A DNA stretch of 64,000 bases, taken from positions 6,698,501 through 6,762,500 of the forward strand of contig JAKNDB010000087.1 in the NCBI GenBank assembly GCA_024305405.1, given 5' to 3'. Shown one piece after another: positions 1 to 13,200 of this stretch (positions are counted from its first letter, which is position 1; every line of letters begins with the position of its first letter). The notes under the pieces were generated by a model, which had not been told where the DNA came from, searched no databases, and saw only the letters and a list, made by a program, of their open reading frames with translations. A program made the translations under genes and the position numbers. This DNA is from Dirofilaria immitis (lineage: Eukaryota > Nematoda > Chromadorea > Rhabditida > Onchocercidae).

Positions 1-869
1 CATATAAATCGAAGTAGAATGATGGAATAGATACAGGCAGACAAACGATGCTATTCTGTTTTAGACAACATTATACATGGAATTACCTGTTGATTCCACC
101 AGTTTTATTATTAATAACATACTCTATGCTTTATTATCAATATTATATTTTATATCAATAATTTACTGTACATTCTAAATGAGGTAAGTTGATGACTTAG
201 TAATATCACTATTTTTCATACCTTATGGGATTTCATTTAAAATCTGATGATTCCAAATAAATTTATATCAATTTATTTGAAGTTAATAAAAACATATCGT
301 ATTTTATGGTATACTTTTTCGGATAAAGAAACAATATAGGACGAAGAAATAAGCTACATTATACTCTACCTTGTGCAACTATTTTATCTGAGCACTAGAC
401 TTCAAAAACCTCTAAAAAGAAATGAAAACCAGTCCCCGGAAACTTTAGGTTTTTCAGAAAGTATTAGTTATGGATTACAAATCAATATGCAATTAATAGA
501 AAAGTTAATAGAATTAGAAAGCAACAAAGGGAGAGCTTTCGAAAGCCCACACTAAAGTTTTGATAGCTCAATTAGAAAGGAGAAAATTAAAAGTCAATTG
601 ATTCATTATAATGCGCTCATACTGAAAATACTGATTGTATTCCGTCCGATAGGATTTCAGAAAAATCAACATGAATCGACAGCAAGAAATATTACACACG
701 GATCGGAAACTGTAACGCCTTTTCTCGAAATCTATGAGTCTAATATTAAAATTATCGCATAATTTTTCTAAAATTGCCTTTTCAGAAATTGCAGTTGCTT
801 TTTTTCCAGAGCGAAGACAAGCGGCTGTTGAAAATCTCGAAGTTTCTAGTAAAATATGGCATAAATTAA
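1..869 (+). CDS. 3' end of an unrecognised protein-coding gene (partial, 5' end not resolved)
   Basis: Three in-phase exons can be read on the plus strand: one ending at 592, then 661-711, then 786-869 with stop TAA at 867-869. The middle and last exons follow good acceptors (GATTTCAG, CTTTTCAG) and all junctions are phase 0. The last exon starts KLQLLFFQSEDKRLL and ends LVKYGIN. The exon ending at 592 reads INMQLIEKLIELESNKGELS only if the GGG at 529-531 is really GG; as given it hits a stop at 553. The fragment is hydrophilic and helix-prone, with Lys/Arg-rich stretches, no signal peptide and no membrane segment. I recognise no family. The upstream part lies left of about 370 or outside the window. 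Other frames over 568-910 are also open, so the reading is uncertain; the splice signals and phase agreement favour this one. Confidence 0.35.
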
Positions 870-1415
870 TAACAGAATCACTAAAAACTGTATTTGGAAT
901 GAGCAAGTAAAAGGACCATAAAACATAATTTTTTCATGAAGTAATGAGCAATTTAGCAAGTCTCTATTAGGAATTTTTGGTATTCTCATAATTTGGACAA
1001 GAATTATTATTCACATTCTTTATTATGGTCATTTGTTAAGAATTTGTAAGAAGATGGATGAAATACTTAACTGTTCTAGAAAGCAAAGAAATAGCGACTT
1101 TCTACGTTTTTCTAAAACCGAGATCAATATCGAGAAAAAAAAGATTCTTTACAGTTTGGATCGACTGGATCTTCTTGATGCTTCTGATTTCGATGTGTCG
1201 ACAACTGCTTTTACTGATCATATACAGCATCGCAGACATTATTCTACTCATATAATAAAAGACATTAAATTAATAATACATAGTAAGTAATAAAGGATAC
1301 CAATAATAATTTGAATGTTTACTACGTTGTCGCACTGCGTTTGTGACTATCGTTCTTTTCCCACATTAGTTCGGCTGCTTCTATTTCTATGCAACTGTTA
1401 ATCCATCTGAACTGT

Positions 1416-1453
1416 GTGGATCCTGATGAACTATGTAGATCCTGATGAACTAT
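1416..1453. repeat. tandem duplication of a 19-base unit
   Basis: Two head-to-tail copies, 1416-1434 and 1435-1453, differ at one base and share the core GATCCTGATGAACTAT. Local duplication in non-coding sequence; no role visible. Confidence 0.8.
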
Positions 1454-2770
1454 CGCTTATGCTATCGGATTATCAAATTGCATTTTTCTGTCTTCGAACA
1501 CCCGTTGCAATTGGACTATAACTGAATTACGTTGACACTGATACTGATGCTGATACTGCTTCTAATGAAACTTTTTTATTTAGATGATCCTTGGCACTGA
1601 TAGTAGGATATGATAGTGTTAATTATATAAAAGATTGGTTATTAGACAAAAAAATATGAGGAAGGCAAACAATACTTATAATATTTCAAACAATGCAATG
1701 CCCATGAATTTTAATATTTTAATTAATCTTCATCTTAGCAAATCGTAAGATGAAGAAATCTTCTACATGAAATATGAATAAGTGATTCACTTATCTGAAA
1801 GATATTGCAAATTCCTGTTATGCAAAATATTTTGATTGTTCCTTTGTATTTTTATTATAAAATATTTTCGTTTCCCGACAACCATTGTTTTTCAAATTTC
1901 AGATTCTTAGCTTTCCTGAATAAAGCTGAAAAAGGGACGTCCTTTTGAGTCTAATTTTTATTTGTTTTTCATTTTGATTAAGTAATACATCGAATAGCAA
2001 CATCTCAATGCTATAGTGCTAATAGTTATCATTTTCGTAACTGCAATTTTCATGCTGTTTCTCTTCAGATTTGTTTGACATGAATAACTGAGATGGTGAG
2101 GATTTAAAAATTAAAAGTGACATAAGATTTCGATTTGTAAAACTATCATTGAAAAGTCAAAAGTTATTCTTAATTTTCGATTTTCTTTAACATTGTATAT
2201 GTTTATTACCTCTATGACTTTGATAAGATTCTCTACAAATCTTAAAATTAAAGCTATTATTATAAATGAGAACAAAGGAATAAAATCATCCAAGGAAGGA
2301 ATGTGTCGTCAAGCAAATAATTGGTGACGCAACTTCGTTCTAAACAAAATCTTTGCCCTTCCGAAGCCTCCCAAGGAGTACGTGTCCCAAATTCTCTAAC
2401 CACTCTCGTTTCGCCCAGCACTTAGTTTCATGCTTGATATGAAATTAGTTAAAGCTATAATAAATAAGTTGCAAAAATGCTGGAGTTATGATCAACTCTA
2501 TCAGATTCGTCCATCTTCATATTCTTCGCTTTAATAATCACTCCACTTACTTATACGTTCATTGCCAGTCATGACCAAATATTGAAGCAAATATGTTTCT
2601 CGTTTGTAAATACAATTAAAAAGCAATCTTGGCTGATCCACAACAGAGCGTCCTCTTATGCAATTATCAATTGCACGATGATGCTCGATAGAATTAGCAG
2701 CCAGACATTAACAAATTGGGAATATATGACACGCTCAAAGTAGAAAAATAGAATCTTCATCTGTTTATGA

Positions 2771-2829
2771 AAATATTCATATTAATATTACGCCATATTA
2801 ATATTAAAATATTCATATTAATATTACGC
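2771..2829. repeat. 23-base direct repeat, two copies
   Basis: Identical AT-rich copies at 2771-2793 and 2807-2829, each ending TTACGC, separated by 13 bases. Intergenic; probably slippage or unequal exchange. Confidence 0.8.
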
Positions 2830-4276
2830 TTGTAAATAATTAGAACGAATTTTTAGAGGTCTTCAGAGTTAAAAACAAAGAAACATATTGCGGTATAAAC
2901 CGGAAGAAATTTAGATTCCGATCATTTAATCAGTCAAGATCGCTGAGAGCTGCCCATCTCATTGTTACACCCTATTTTGATCGGATAATGTAAACGTTAA
3001 TTTCAAGAAAAAAACACGGCTCATAAAAAAACACGCTCAGTTCTTCGATAATATTTTTAGCAAAATAATTTAACAGGAGTAATTTGTTTAACAAATGACC
3101 GATAGCGATATATTGTTTTCGGTAGTGTGATGGTGCATAACTATATCGAGGAGAAATTCGACAATGTTCAGACAATTTTATCGACGAACAAAAATTATGC
3201 TAAGTTACAAGCATGAAAAAAATGGAATCATTTCAGTGCTCCCCATACAGTATATAAGAATCTGTGACTAATAAAAATCTCGAAATATAAAAATACAATA
3301 GACGCACTTCAAATGTAGAACACAACACTCATAAGTCTTGGTCATAGTAGCCATAAAAGATGGAAATTTTATAGAATATATTAAATTCAGAAACCTGTCT
3401 ATAAAAACTTGATTAAAATCATTTAAATTTATTTTTAAATCTAAATTTTAAATGAAAATATTTATTGTCCTAGATTTGAATTCATTCTCCATAATGGAAG
3501 AAAAGCAACCAATGAAAATGAAAAATATTCAGTAGGACACTTGGTATTATCTACTAAATTACTTTTATTTACATAATCATGATATAAAGAAAGGTTATGA
3601 AGCTTCAGAAGCTAAACAAAAAAATTAAGATTAAATATCATATCAAATAAAGAGCAATTTGTTATTTAGATACCTGTGATCCCTATATTTTCATTTCAAA
3701 ATAATAAAAAGTTATTTCAATTTTTATTTCAGCGAAGAAAAATTTTGGCACCTTTTTTCTAATCTCCCTTCTTTCTCTTTCTAATTGCAAGTTCCAGTTT
3801 ACGATTCTGTGAAAATACAAAAAACAAAAATATTGTTTGGCGAGACCAAATATGTTGAAAAGTTAAAAAGGAATACACCGTATATGAATAACAATTTTTA
3901 GAAAGTAGCTGAAGAATCGTTTGTCAAGCAAGTTTTCTGTAGAAGAGCTCTTTTCTAAATACCTACTTCAAAGACAATTAGAAATTAATGAAGAATGATT
4001 TTAAAAGAATAATTAATCAATTACCTTGATGTTTAATAGATTTAGATGGATTCAAAATTTCTTATATCTTTTTGAAATTCTGGATTCATTTCAGAGTGTA
4101 AATATTAAAACATATTGAACATAAGATTGAATTACCGTTTAGTTTAACATGTTCTTGCGCCACTTATGCTGAGATGAAATTTAATACTGATTTCAATCAC
4201 CCAAAAATTTTTAAGAGCTGTGCTCTTAAAAATGAAATTAATAGAGATGCAACAGAATAAAAATGTAGACAATATT

Positions 4277-7200
4277 TTAACATAGCATGCTCTCATTCTT
4301 TTCGTCGTTTTTTGGGATATTACTGTCATTCTCTTTTTCAATACCATGTATCTTCATTGATTCATCGATAATCCATTGATCTTTGTTCTCTGTACGGATT
4401 ACTGTAGATGTGCCATCAACAAATCGAGTTTTGAAAAGTACATTTGCATGGTTGAACATCCCATCTTTCAGCGATACTATTATAAACTGAAACTGCAAAA
4501 CAATTATTTAGGAAATGAAATATCTCACTGAAAACATAGAAAAGCGAAGAATGAGAAACAAAACACCTAAAATTATATTTTAGAAATTTTTAAATTTGAA
4601 ATTCGAAAAACAATCTAAAGTTGCAGCACGAATAAAAAATTCTTAAAAAATTTGTAAAACATGAAGTGAAAAACTTTTGAACTCTTCACTGAAAAAATGT
4701 AATTTTACGTACTATTCCACTTTTTCCATCCTTCTATTTTCGTTGCTCTCTTGTCACATTTTAAAAACGTTAATGATATACCTGTGATTCTTTAAAATGA
4801 GTCTTGATCATAGCACCAATATTTTGAGTGTGTGACAAATCAAGAGCAGCATCAACTTCATCCAGGATATAAATTGGAGCAGGTTTAAACTTTAACATTG
4901 CTAATACTAGTGATAATGCCACTAAAGAACGCTGACCTGAAACAACATTATAATTTCGCGAAAAAGTAATTTTTTTATAAATTTTGTTTCATTTAAGAAA
5001 AATAATTTTGATAAATCCGCAAACGTAATTTAAATAGAATTCCCAAATTAATCATAGTTGGTGACATTATTCTATTTAAAATGATTTGATTAGCTATTTG
5101 AAAATCAGAAAACAGGGTAAAAAATATATAAATTCAAACGCCAAATAAAATGATTTCATCAAATCTGCAAGAACATAAATTTTAAAATAAGAAATGAATT
5201 ATAAAATAAAAATTACGATGTCATAAATATCAAAAAACCGACCACCACTCAATTCGCCAAGTGAATCTTTCCATTTATTTCTGAAAGCAACCTTTACTTC
5301 CAAACCACCCAAAGCTGAAGTGGCGCCAACAGGAGGTTCCAACTTGGCACTTGTCCCAGGCAATAATGTAGAAAAATATTACCAAAATCCTGGAATAGGA
5401 AAAAATATTTGCTGCGTAATATTCTGTATTTTCCTAAATCTCACGAAAAAATTTATCAAGATTAAAATTCTTTAAAAGAATGAATCAAACTGCAACGAAA
5501 ATAGATGAATCCTGCTCCAAATCATCGAAAAATATATAGAGGTTTTTTTTTTTAAATCTCGACTCAAAAATTCAAGGCTACTACTCACTCGATTTACTTT
5601 TTCATGAGCCTTAATAATTTCATTTTTCTTTTTAATATCTAATTTTTCAATTGCATCCAGTAATTTCGCTTTATCATTCATTAGTTGTTCCATTTTGCCT
5701 TCCAACTGCCGACACTATAATAACAGAACTGAGATCAATTTCGAATATATGTAGATATAGGATTTTGCAAAAGAAATTATGGAAATTTAGCTCGAAAGTT
5801 TCTTCATGATTTCCAAAATTTTATATAAAACTCTCAAATCTAATTAAAACATCTATTCGGAGAAAGAAGTTTAGTTAAAATAAGTGATCCGAAAAAATCA
5901 GGATTTACTTGCTCTTCTGCAGTTCCTAGCATATTCATTGCTTTTGCATTGATACTTCTTTCCAGTGCATGTTTTCGAGCAATTCTATCCTCTAATTCTT
6001 TCTGACCCTTTTCGATCGAATAATCGGCAAAATCGTAAGCAGTACCAGTTTGACCAAAATGATGTTTTTCTTCCATAATCCAACTATGCTGCTTCTCCAA
6101 TCTAGTTGCCTGCAATTCATGCGACGAAATTATTTGATGGAATATAAATAAAGTTCATCTATAATTCTTCAAACGTCAAATATAAAATACTCATAAGACA
6201 ACAAACCCTTTTAGTACAATCTTCTACATTCTTTTTCATATCCTGGATATCTTTTTGCAGCTGTTCCTTTTTAAGATCAGATTCTTTTAAGCTTTTCTTA
6301 AGCGCATTCACTGTTTCTACTACAGATCGCATATATGCATCACGTTCGCGCATTCTTTCCATGAAATTCTGCATTTCTTTTTTGCTTCATCTGTCGCTTC
6401 CTGAAAATTTAGAATGTTAAAGAAAACTGCAAACTTACTTCCACAGAATTTTTCAAGACATTCTTTTAAGACCTTTTAATAACGATGACTAGCCAATGAA
6501 CAAGTCAGCAGCGTTGTTTGGAATTGAAATGATTCAAAAGATATAACATCAATCTCTTTCAATCAGAAGTAAATTTTAAACCTAATTTTATGCCATCCAG
6601 AAAGAAACAAATATTTCTGTTTAGTCTTCGAAACATTTACCTTAGCTTTCGAAACATTTTCTTCGAGAACAGTCATTTCTTCCAGATTTCGTTTAGTTTC
6701 TCTTACAAAAACTGACAGTTCTTCTTCATCTTCAGCAATTGTCTTTTGTAGTGAAGTTATTTCTTCTCTGTATTGCGAATAAGATAACGACAACGGAAAA
6801 AGTAACATAAAAAAGTTCAACAATATTAACAAAATGCGTAAAAAGAAACTTTTTGGGACAAACAAGAATAAAGAAACAAACCTCAACGTTTCGAGAGAAA
6901 CTTTTGCCTTTTCAAAACTGTTCTTCAAACTAGCTAATTCTTTTTCTGCTGTTTCCAAATTTTTTCGTGCTTCCTTTTTCTCTTTTTCCTGCAATTAACA
7001 ACAAGAATTAATGTAAAAAAAAATGCTATATTGATTCAACAGGAAAATACGAAGAGTATAACCAAATGACAACAGTAAGAAATCACATCTATAACAATAA
7101 AATGAAATAATGATATCATTAACAAAAAGAAATATTAATATAATAAGGAAAAAGAATGGTGACGACAATATTAATTTAAAAACATAAACGAATAATTTTG

Positions 7201-10200
7201 ATGAAAGATAAACATAAACAAAATTTACAGAACAATTATGCTGTCTGCAATACTGACAGTTCTTTTTTGTATGTCTGAGGTAAATAAATTGCAAAAAAAG
7301 AAATTAAAAAACTTTGAAAACTAGACCTGGAACAATTTCTCATCTTTTTTCGTTCATTTAAAACATCTATTTTTTCTTCTAGCTTTCTCCGTTCCACGTG
7401 ACCACTTTCTACCGTATCTCGATAATGTGGAATTTCCTAACAAAAAAATTTTTAGATTTAGTTTCTTCATATTTTTCAGTTAATTTTTCTATTCATCCAA
7501 TTCTGAAGTTCTCATCTAATTCATTACAATATTTGATTCTGATTTACTTCCTGTAAAATTTCTCCTCATTATTACCTTCTATATTACTTTATACTACAAA
7601 AATATCGCTTCTATCAGTAACAACGCTCAGTACTGTTAGAAAAGAAATAGGAAACAAAATTTTGAAAAAAACAGGTGATAAATCTGATAGCCAAGAAGCC
7701 TTTAGCAATGATTTTGCAATAGTTCATAACATTTATTTCATTACCCAACATTTCAAATTAAGATAAAGCATTTCTACAACATGCTTTCCTATATAATTAA
7801 AAATTATAAAAAAGATACCGATTCGATATCAGTAATTTCATTACGTAAAATTTGAGTAGTACTATGCTTCATGTTATCTTTGATAGATTGAAGACGTCTG
7901 GAATATTGCCCAAGCTTGCCACTAAGTTCAATGTATTGCTGTCGAATTGGTGCCAGTTCTTTTAACTGATCTGCAAATTTAATTCTTTCGGACAATCGAC
8001 TGTCTCCGGATTCATCAATATAGCATAGAAATGTTAAATTGATATAAAAGGAATTATAATTTTTGCATTGTTAAATTTCCTTCCCATATCTAGATATACT
8101 GAAACAAATCTGGTTATATTATGCTATTTAATCTCGTTTCTTTTTTTTGCTCTTTCTTTAAAAATGTTTTGTTAACTGGTATTTATTTTTATTTCAGAAT
8201 AAAGGAATGTGATAGATGAAACAAAAAAATTCGATGGTTGTTCTGAATGTAATTTGTAATATCAAAATACATCTGGCCCAAACGCTGATAAGGAAGGTGG
8301 AATCGACTGCTGGCTCAAAAATTTTTTTATGAAAAAATGAGAACTTTAAGATAAAGAGTCCAATACCAGTCATTGAAAGTTGACATTGACTATTCTTGGA
8401 ACTAAAATTTCATGAATTAAAAGAAATATTCTCATTTTAAATAATCAAAAAATAATCTTTATTATATTTTCATATAAAATATAAAACTCAAAGTAGATTA
8501 ATAACTGAAAAATCTCCATTTCTTTTACCTTTTTTGTTTTATACAATAATGATTAGACTGTGAAGCGGGATTGAATTTTATAAAAAACCGGTGACAACTA
8601 ATTCAATGCTTGAAAGCAAAAAAACTTTAAAGTATTTCTCAAGGATGAATTTGTGCCAAAAATTGCTCTGTAGTTTGCTAATATTAAAGCCTTCTTAATT
8701 GGAGAAATACATCTACGATATCATGTACAATGATAAAATCCACTGAAAATTATAAGATCTTTATCCGGTATTGGCTAGCGAAAAAAATCAATCCTTCAAA
8801 AAATCAATTCTTCACAACGTTTGATCGTATACAGTCAATATTTCATCTATTTCCTTGTCAATTTTGACTACCACTTTTAAAACATCTGGATAACTTTTCA
8901 TAGACGGAAATTCTCTTTATAATCAACAAAATATTGGAAAATTTTTTTCAAAAATTTGCCGAATTCTGAAATTTTTTCAACGGCTTCTATGCTACAGCAA
9001 TAAATATTATCGTTCGTTGGCAAAAATACAAAATTGCTATTTTGATTAATGAAGATGTGTTTGGATACAATTACGAAATCCTCAATTTGAAAACTCAATT
9101 ATTTTTTCACCATCTCAATAAAATACTTCGTCAGCATGCAAGCACATACCTTCTAACTGATGCAAATAACAATCTATTTCACTGACACGTTCGGTATTTT
9201 TCATTGTAGTGTCTAGAGATGTTAAAAGGGCAGTCCTACTACCACGTGATCCTGAAATCCATATTCTGAATCGTAACTAAATATTTCACTACATAAATTA
9301 ATAATAAAGAATATGAGAGCGAACTTAAATCTTATCGTTTAATCCAATTCTAATATAAAAATGTTCAACATCTAAACTCAAATACAAAAACCGATATCCT
9401 TATAACTTTTGGTGATAAAACTCTTATTGTTACCAACTGAAAAAAGTATTAAAAATACCTCCAGTCAACACACCGCCAGGATTGAAGTCGGAACCAGCCA
9501 AAGATACAGACCTTGCATTAACCTGAGCATCAAATGTTACCTGAAATCATAAATAGTGAGTAAATCTATTTAAAAATTATTTATGAAATTGACGAAATGT
9601 GGCCGAATACTGATACAGTAGTGCCAAATTCATTCGCAGATAATCATCAATCTTTAACAGCTTAGCAAACTTAATCACAGATTTTGGAAAAAACAGTGTA
9701 TTCAAAAATTTCCTCCTTTGAACATTGTAAGTATTAGCCACAAATTGCAAAAGTCAAAAGAAATCATTGATCTTCGCAAAGAAAATACGTCTAAAGATGA
9801 GTAAGATGACGTCATATTGCAAATCTTTTACTTTTTCTCTTACAAAAAAAAATAAAACTTCCGGCACATTACAACTTTCTCGTTAAATTAAATTCTAGTT
9901 GCAAATCCAGGATTTTAAAATAACATTAATTTCATAATAAGTTGAAAGCACGGAGATAGGAAATACTATGATCTTTAACGACCGCATTCAATTATTCGAT
10001 TGCTCTGATCTTACTTCTTTTCTTCTCTTTTTCCATTATCATCGTCTTAATGAACCAAAAATTTGACCAAATTAGAGCAACGTTTTAAAAACTCTTCAAA
10101 TTTAGAGAATTTCGAGAATTCTTCAAAGTAGAGATCCGAAACTGACTCTAGTACATGCATTTATGCAAATAAAGTTAACCTTCTTAGCATCACTGTCACT

Positions 10201-13200
10201 TGTACATATGAAGACGTTGCCAAATACATAACGCATTGCTGGTTCAAGTTCCGGTGCATATTCAATTAAATCTTTTGCTATGAAAACGTTTTCTTTGCCA
10301 ACCTGAAAAGTCAAAATTAAAAAATATGTTGTAAATCTATAAAGTGGTATCACTTCAGCACAAAAAAAATTCAACTACCAGTTAATATTAAAACACTTTT
10401 ATGACTCAAAAAAACAAGCTACGAAACAACAAAATAGTCTGCAAAGATATCTTTTCTGTGAACGCGATAAACAACCTATCAGAACCAAAAGAGCCAATCG
10501 TCTCACCTATCCAGGAACTATTAATCAAACTCATAAATCTACAAAATATCAGATTTACCACCGAGCTAAATGATGCAAGATGGGATCGTCAGTTTAATAT
10601 TGTGGAACAACTCAGTTTAGAGCAAGGATCAATAAAACTGTATACTGGAATAAAAAAATTCGATGATACTATTGTGTACTATTGTATTTTATCTTACTCC
10701 ATTTCTTTTTCATAATCTTTAGTACAAAAACCAGTACCATTGTTCTGAACAAGACAAACTGAAAAAGAAATTTTTAAATATACTACTGAATATGATGGGA
10801 GCTTTTTGATATTTCGTTTTATTACACAGCAAGAATGAAAAATTCAGAAGAGAGATTATCTATCATTCCTATAAAGCATTCGAGATTCTGGTTTTAATAT
10901 AAAACCATCCACATAGGAAAAGTTTCTACCAATTTACTCTAGCTTTTCCTGATTTTTGATAGAAAAAAAAACAGAATTATGCTTGGGAAAGCATAATTTT
11001 ATTTTGAGGAATTTTTAAATGAGGAATTTTTGAAAACATCTGGAAACATCTCAGAGAAGTTGTACAAATATACAGCAGTGACTTGAAATTACTGAAAATT
11101 TTCAAAGAGAAATTGAAAAAAACTTAGTATAGAACTGCGCGACAAATATTACAATTATTTTTTTACATCAAATTCGAATTGATGATTTCCATCAACAAAT
11201 CTAATTTTTCTTTCAAAATCTGCAAAATTAACCAAATCCTGTGCTCGTTGCAATTTACGACTGTCCAGAATTCGACCTTCTATTTTGTCCAACGGAAGTA
11301 TAGTCACTCGATGTCCCAAATTACCATTTTTCAATAAATCTCGGCCAATTTGTGCATTTCGTACGACGATATTATACAACTGAAGAAAAAGTTACGACTC
11401 ATGGTTATCTATATCATTGGCACTGAAATTCGGATAAGATCAAATTAAAAATAACTAAAAGGATTTATCGCATAACAAATCTAAATATATGCGATTTATT
11501 TCAAGATTCCAGCAAATATAAAAACTTCATAACTTCCAATGGCAATAATGTAACATTTTTCCGGTAAAGATAAACTATTTACTAATTCCCAGATCTCACT
11601 TAAGATTAAAGAAGCTTTGAATATTACCAAAGCAAACATGTTGCAGCTGAGAGAAGCACAAGCTTTTTTTTAAAAAACTTTTAACGGTCTCTTTGCATTT
11701 ATTAGTTGTTCATCTTTTGTTTCGTTTTTACTTGATCTCACTGATTCCAACTATCAAAAGGAAATTTTAAAAATTTAAACAGAAACAATTAGAGAGACTA
11801 TGGCAATGCCGGAAATACAAACAACATTTTTCAATATATTCGATTTTTAAATGCTAAAATCTGCAAATTAAAAATAATTTTTCTTGTATTTCAATATTAT
11901 ATTTTCATTTTGTTTCATTTGCATTTTCCAGCTTTACTTAAATTTTACTAATTTTTATTTATAGGATAAAATAATTAATTTCTACAGTAAAAATTTTCAT
12001 GCATATATCGAAAAAAAATTCTCAAAAACAAAGAGTGAGGAAAATTTTCAAGAGGTGAAGAAAAATTGAAAATTTTGTATTTAACAAATATAATATTGCT
12101 ACTCTTGATACTATATTATAAGCATCAAAACTTACGGCTCCACCACCAGCAACTTCTAGAGCAGTTGCAAATCGAAAGTCACGAATTCGGAATAATTTAG
12201 CCACAATTCCATTCACTAAACGGCGATCAAATTTTGGATATGGATCCGAATAGTCGAATTTTAAATATGGATTCCTAGATAATAAAATTAAAAAGTAAAG
12301 AATAAAAACACATAAATAAAGGAAAGTGAAGAATTTCTGAAATAACAGTGATGACAAGGAAGATTTTCGTTAAATAAAAAATTGTCCAAGGTCTGAGACT
12401 TCCAACTTTTGATTATATGGAAAGCGAAATATCTACTAAGACTTACAAAATAAGGAAATTCCCTTTAACATTATTTCGAATTTTTTCGCATAAAAACTGT
12501 ATAATTTAAATAAAGTATAAACATTTACAAAACAATGATACCGAGCTTCAAAATCCATTATAGCGTCGATTAAAGCACTGCGTTCGGCAACGAGTGTTCG
12601 ACGTTCGTTAGCAATTTGAAGTCCTGCTTCTTCATTGAAATTTAGTCCATTTAATTTAACCTGAAAATGATAAAACAGAAGAGCTAAGAAAGAATGTGAC
12701 AGAGTATACCAACTTAATGCAAAGTTTGAATACAATCTAATTACGCACCTGTAAAGAAAAGCAATTATTCTTAAAGAACCGGAAACATAAAAACAATGAC
12801 TAGTAAAAGGAAATCCTCGACATTCATTACATATTATGGTAAAATTTCATCATTATTCAAAAGTTAATAGTAACCTCTATAGATTGTATTTGCTGCTCTA
12901 AATTTGATCGTTCACGTTCTTCCGAGTCAGCCTGATTAGTAAATGCATTCAATTCGTCTTTTTTTCGCTAATAAAGGTTCTAACTGTTTCAACCTGGAAA
13001 TAAGCGTGAATGGATAATATCACTTAGAATTAAATTCTGTAGTTAAAAAAAAATGTTGTTTACGAAGAGGATTATACTGACTAATTATATATCGCTTAAC
13101 AGTCCGCATAATCTTATTAACAATATGAAAAAAGTTCATAACTTTGATTATCACGAAAACACACCTCATCTGAGCTGTCTTTATTTTTGTCTCCAAGGCA

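Larger units (their letters stand above)
911..4276. other. intergenic, no gene supported
   Basis: AT-rich sequence between the left-edge gene fragment and the 3' end of SMC2. Short open frames occur on both strands (for example 1033-1290), but none has both splice signals and a protein I recognise. A slightly richer patch at 2290-2430 is open on the minus strand for about 30 codons without identity. Short direct repeats lie at 1416-1453 and 2771-2829. Confidence 0.5.

Noticed and set aside
568..906. 112-codon minus-strand open frame at the left edge
   Set aside because: It is antisense to plus-strand exons with good acceptors and consistent phase; the minus reading has no splice support and no recognisable protein.
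734..910. 58-codon plus-strand frame ending ESLKTVFGMSK
   Set aside because: Protein-like, but it reads through the GTAACG donor and TTTTCAG acceptor in another frame; the spliced reading ending at 869 fits phases better.
1033..1290. Overlapping frames, one hydrophobic
   Set aside because: Several overlapping frames are open at once around an A8 run; no splice context or homology.
11155..11232. Frame continuing past the SMC2 exon donor at 11233
   Set aside because: Conserved protein resumes at 10302 in phase 0 (DL then VGKENVF), so the extension is intron read-through, though it could in principle make a truncated isoform.
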